Part shown: positions 63,221 to 64,000 of the stretch, piece by piece
Position numbering within the stretch: position 1 is the stretch's first letter
Layout: every line of letters begins with the position of its first letter
Assembly: GCA_902623215.1 (NCBI GenBank)
Contig: CACNSS010000002.1
Span: forward strand, 62,001-126,000
Direction: 5' to 3'
Source of the DNA: an uncultured Pelagibacteraceae bacterium
GTDB lineage: Bacteria > Pseudomonadota > Alphaproteobacteria > Pelagibacterales > Pelagibacteraceae
Length of the DNA: 64,000 bases
Position numbers and translations under genes: made by a program
The notes under the pieces: generated by a model
Database searches by the model: none
Told to the model about the DNA's origin: nothing
The model's input: the letters and a program-made list of their open reading frames with translations, nothing else

Positions 63221-63694
63221 CTAGTTTAAGGGCTGAAGAACTCTATTTATAAAATGGATTATACCATTAGAAGTTTCAACATCAGCAGTTACAACTTCAG
63301 CTTCATTTATATAAACTATACCATTAACTTTTTTTATAGTTATTTCCTCACCATTAATTGCTTTGAGTTTAATTTCACCTGCAACTTCTGAAGAAGGAAT
63401 TTTTTTTGAAAAAACATGTCGTCCTAAAATATTTACAAGTTTATCTTTGTTTTCCTCTCTCAGCAGACCATAATAAGTTTGTGCACTGATTGCTGCAAAT
63501 GCGTCGTCTAAAGGTGCAAAAACAGTAAATGGTCCTTCACCTTTTAAATTCTCACTTAATCCTGATTTCATTAAGGTTTCATTTAATTTTGTAAATTTAC
63601 CGGTTTCATTTAATTTATCAATTACATTTCCAAATGTTATCGATGGGATAATCATCATGGTAAGTGCTAAAAATATTATGTGTAATTTTTTCAT
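63221..63694 (-). CDS. Fasciclin (FAS1) domain secreted protein
   Basis: The 157-residue protein has a signal peptide (KKLHIIFLALTMMIIPSITFG) and one FAS1 domain. Signatures are FTKLNETLMKSGLSENLKGEGPFTVFAPLDDAFAAI (the H1-type box), LVNILGRHVFSKKIPSSEV and the final IHFINRVLQP. FAS1 domains mediate adhesion or bind small molecules. It is convergent with the CRTAC1-like gene, with adjacent stops. The extra track ORF in front of it is not real. Confidence 0.92.
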   Translation of the reverse strand: MKKLHIIFLALTMMIIPSITFGNVIDKLNETGKFTKLNETLMKSGLSENLKGEGPFTVFAPLDDAFAAISAQTYYGLLREENKDKLVNILGRHVFSKKIPSSEVAGEIKLKAINGEEITIKKVNGIVYINEAEVVTADVETSNGIIHFINRVLQPLN

Positions 63695-63777
63695 TGGACT
63701 TTAATAACTTTAAATTTATAATTTGAAAGTAAATTAAGTGCGACAAATAATAAAAATTTTTTAAATTAATTAAATTT

Positions 63778-64000
63778 ATGAATTTTTCAAAAGCTATCTT
63801 TAGATTTGTAATTATTTCTATCTTTACTTTATCTTTTTCCAATATTTCCAATTCAGTGGAAAAAAATTATTATAAAGATTTAATAACAGATTGGTCTAGA
63901 ATCTTTCCTGACAGCAACAGAAATGCTGCTGGCCCAAAATTCTTCAAATATATAATTGATAAAGACATAAATTATGAAGATTTCATTGAATATAACAAAC
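63778..64000 (+). CDS. Secreted protein of unknown function (truncated by window end)
   Basis: This partial gene is not in the ORF track. An ATG at 63778 opens a frame that stays open to the end of the window (74 codons). It begins with a signal peptide (AIFRFVIISIFTLSFSNISNS) followed by VEKNYYKDLITDWSRIFPDSNRNAAGPKFFKYIIDKDINYEDF. I do not recognise the family. It is divergent from the fasciclin gene with an 83-base gap. Confidence 0.65.
   Translation, partial: MNFSKAIFRFVIISIFTLSFSNISNSVEKNYYKDLITDWSRIFPDSNRNAAGPKFFKYIIDKDINYEDFIEYNK

Noticed and set aside
63618-63851. 77-aa minus-strand ORF upstream of the fasciclin gene
   Set aside because: It overlaps the fasciclin signal-peptide coding sequence in another frame and is opposite the partial + strand secreted-protein gene; composition is just AT-rich noise.
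1-64000. CRISPR arrays, insertion sequences, prophage, rRNA genes, riboswitches
   Set aside because: I looked for repeated spacers, transposase or integrase motifs, rRNA-like GC-rich segments and known leader folds and saw none I could support.

Overview
The window is a gene-dense, very AT-rich piece of an alphaproteobacterial chromosome. It is most likely from the SAR11 clade (Candidatus Pelagibacter or a close relative). The reasons are the strong AT bias, lysine/isoleucine/asparagine-rich proteins, overlaps or gaps of a few bases between nearly all genes, few Shine-Dalgarno sequences, no mobile elements, and gene orders typical of alphaproteobacteria. I could not search a database, so the taxonomic call is an inference.

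Layout. 1-3.4 kb: an ArfA-like ribosome-rescue peptide, an OmpR-type regulator, an L,D-transpeptidase, YggS, a ThiE-like protein and a porin. 3.5-13.7 kb: DUF3576 lipoprotein, leuS, lptE, holA, then on the other strand parB, parA, rsmG (carrying a parS site) and mnmG, followed by mnmE. 13.7-17.1 kb: two tandem GT41 (SPINDLY/O-GlcNAc-transferase-like) genes. 17.2-21.0 kb: rho, hemJ, hemH, hemE. 21.0-21.26 kb: a probable chromosomal replication origin (oriC) with DnaA boxes. 21.26-28.5 kb: ppsR, maf, aroE, coaE and dnaQ, then secB, fxsA, a Tim44-like gene, a Smr gene and hslUV. This is the order I recall next to the Caulobacter origin. 28.6-32.7 kb: hisBHAFE, a small membrane protein, a HIT protein and a GNAT. 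32.7-42.1 kb: lolA, ftsK, a UbiH-like hydroxylase, a Lon-substrate-binding-domain protein, tRNA-Gly(GCC), a pterin dehydratase, purH, a heparinase-like gene, rpe and a small membrane protein. 42.2-47.1 kb: an acetate-type symporter with its DUF4212 small subunit, an unknown gene and acs. 47.1-53.0 kb: EVE, tsaD, hemC, hemD, MscS, YggT, folD and two small membrane proteins. 53.0-57.8 kb: an MBL-fold hydrolase and the tesA-ybbA-ybbP-like group. 57.8-64 kb: a PQQ-type sugar dehydrogenase, an SDR, a photolyase-related protein, DUF2256, a DUF4174-like protein, a CRTAC1-like protein, fasciclin and a truncated secreted protein.

Most of the window is housekeeping: chromosome replication and partition, tRNA modification, heme, histidine and folate synthesis, proteolysis and envelope biogenesis. 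The points most worth a second look are the oriC/parS pair, the tandem GT41 genes, the lysine-rich extension on acetyl-CoA synthetase, the 18-bp palindrome in the porin leader, two small genes missing from the ORF track (ArfA-like and DUF2256), and the photolyase cluster. In that cluster the photolyase appears to lack the iron-sulfur ligands of its family and the neighbouring SDR lacks the catalytic tyrosine. I found no CRISPR, insertion sequence, prophage or rRNA. No gene-free stretch exceeds 300 bases.
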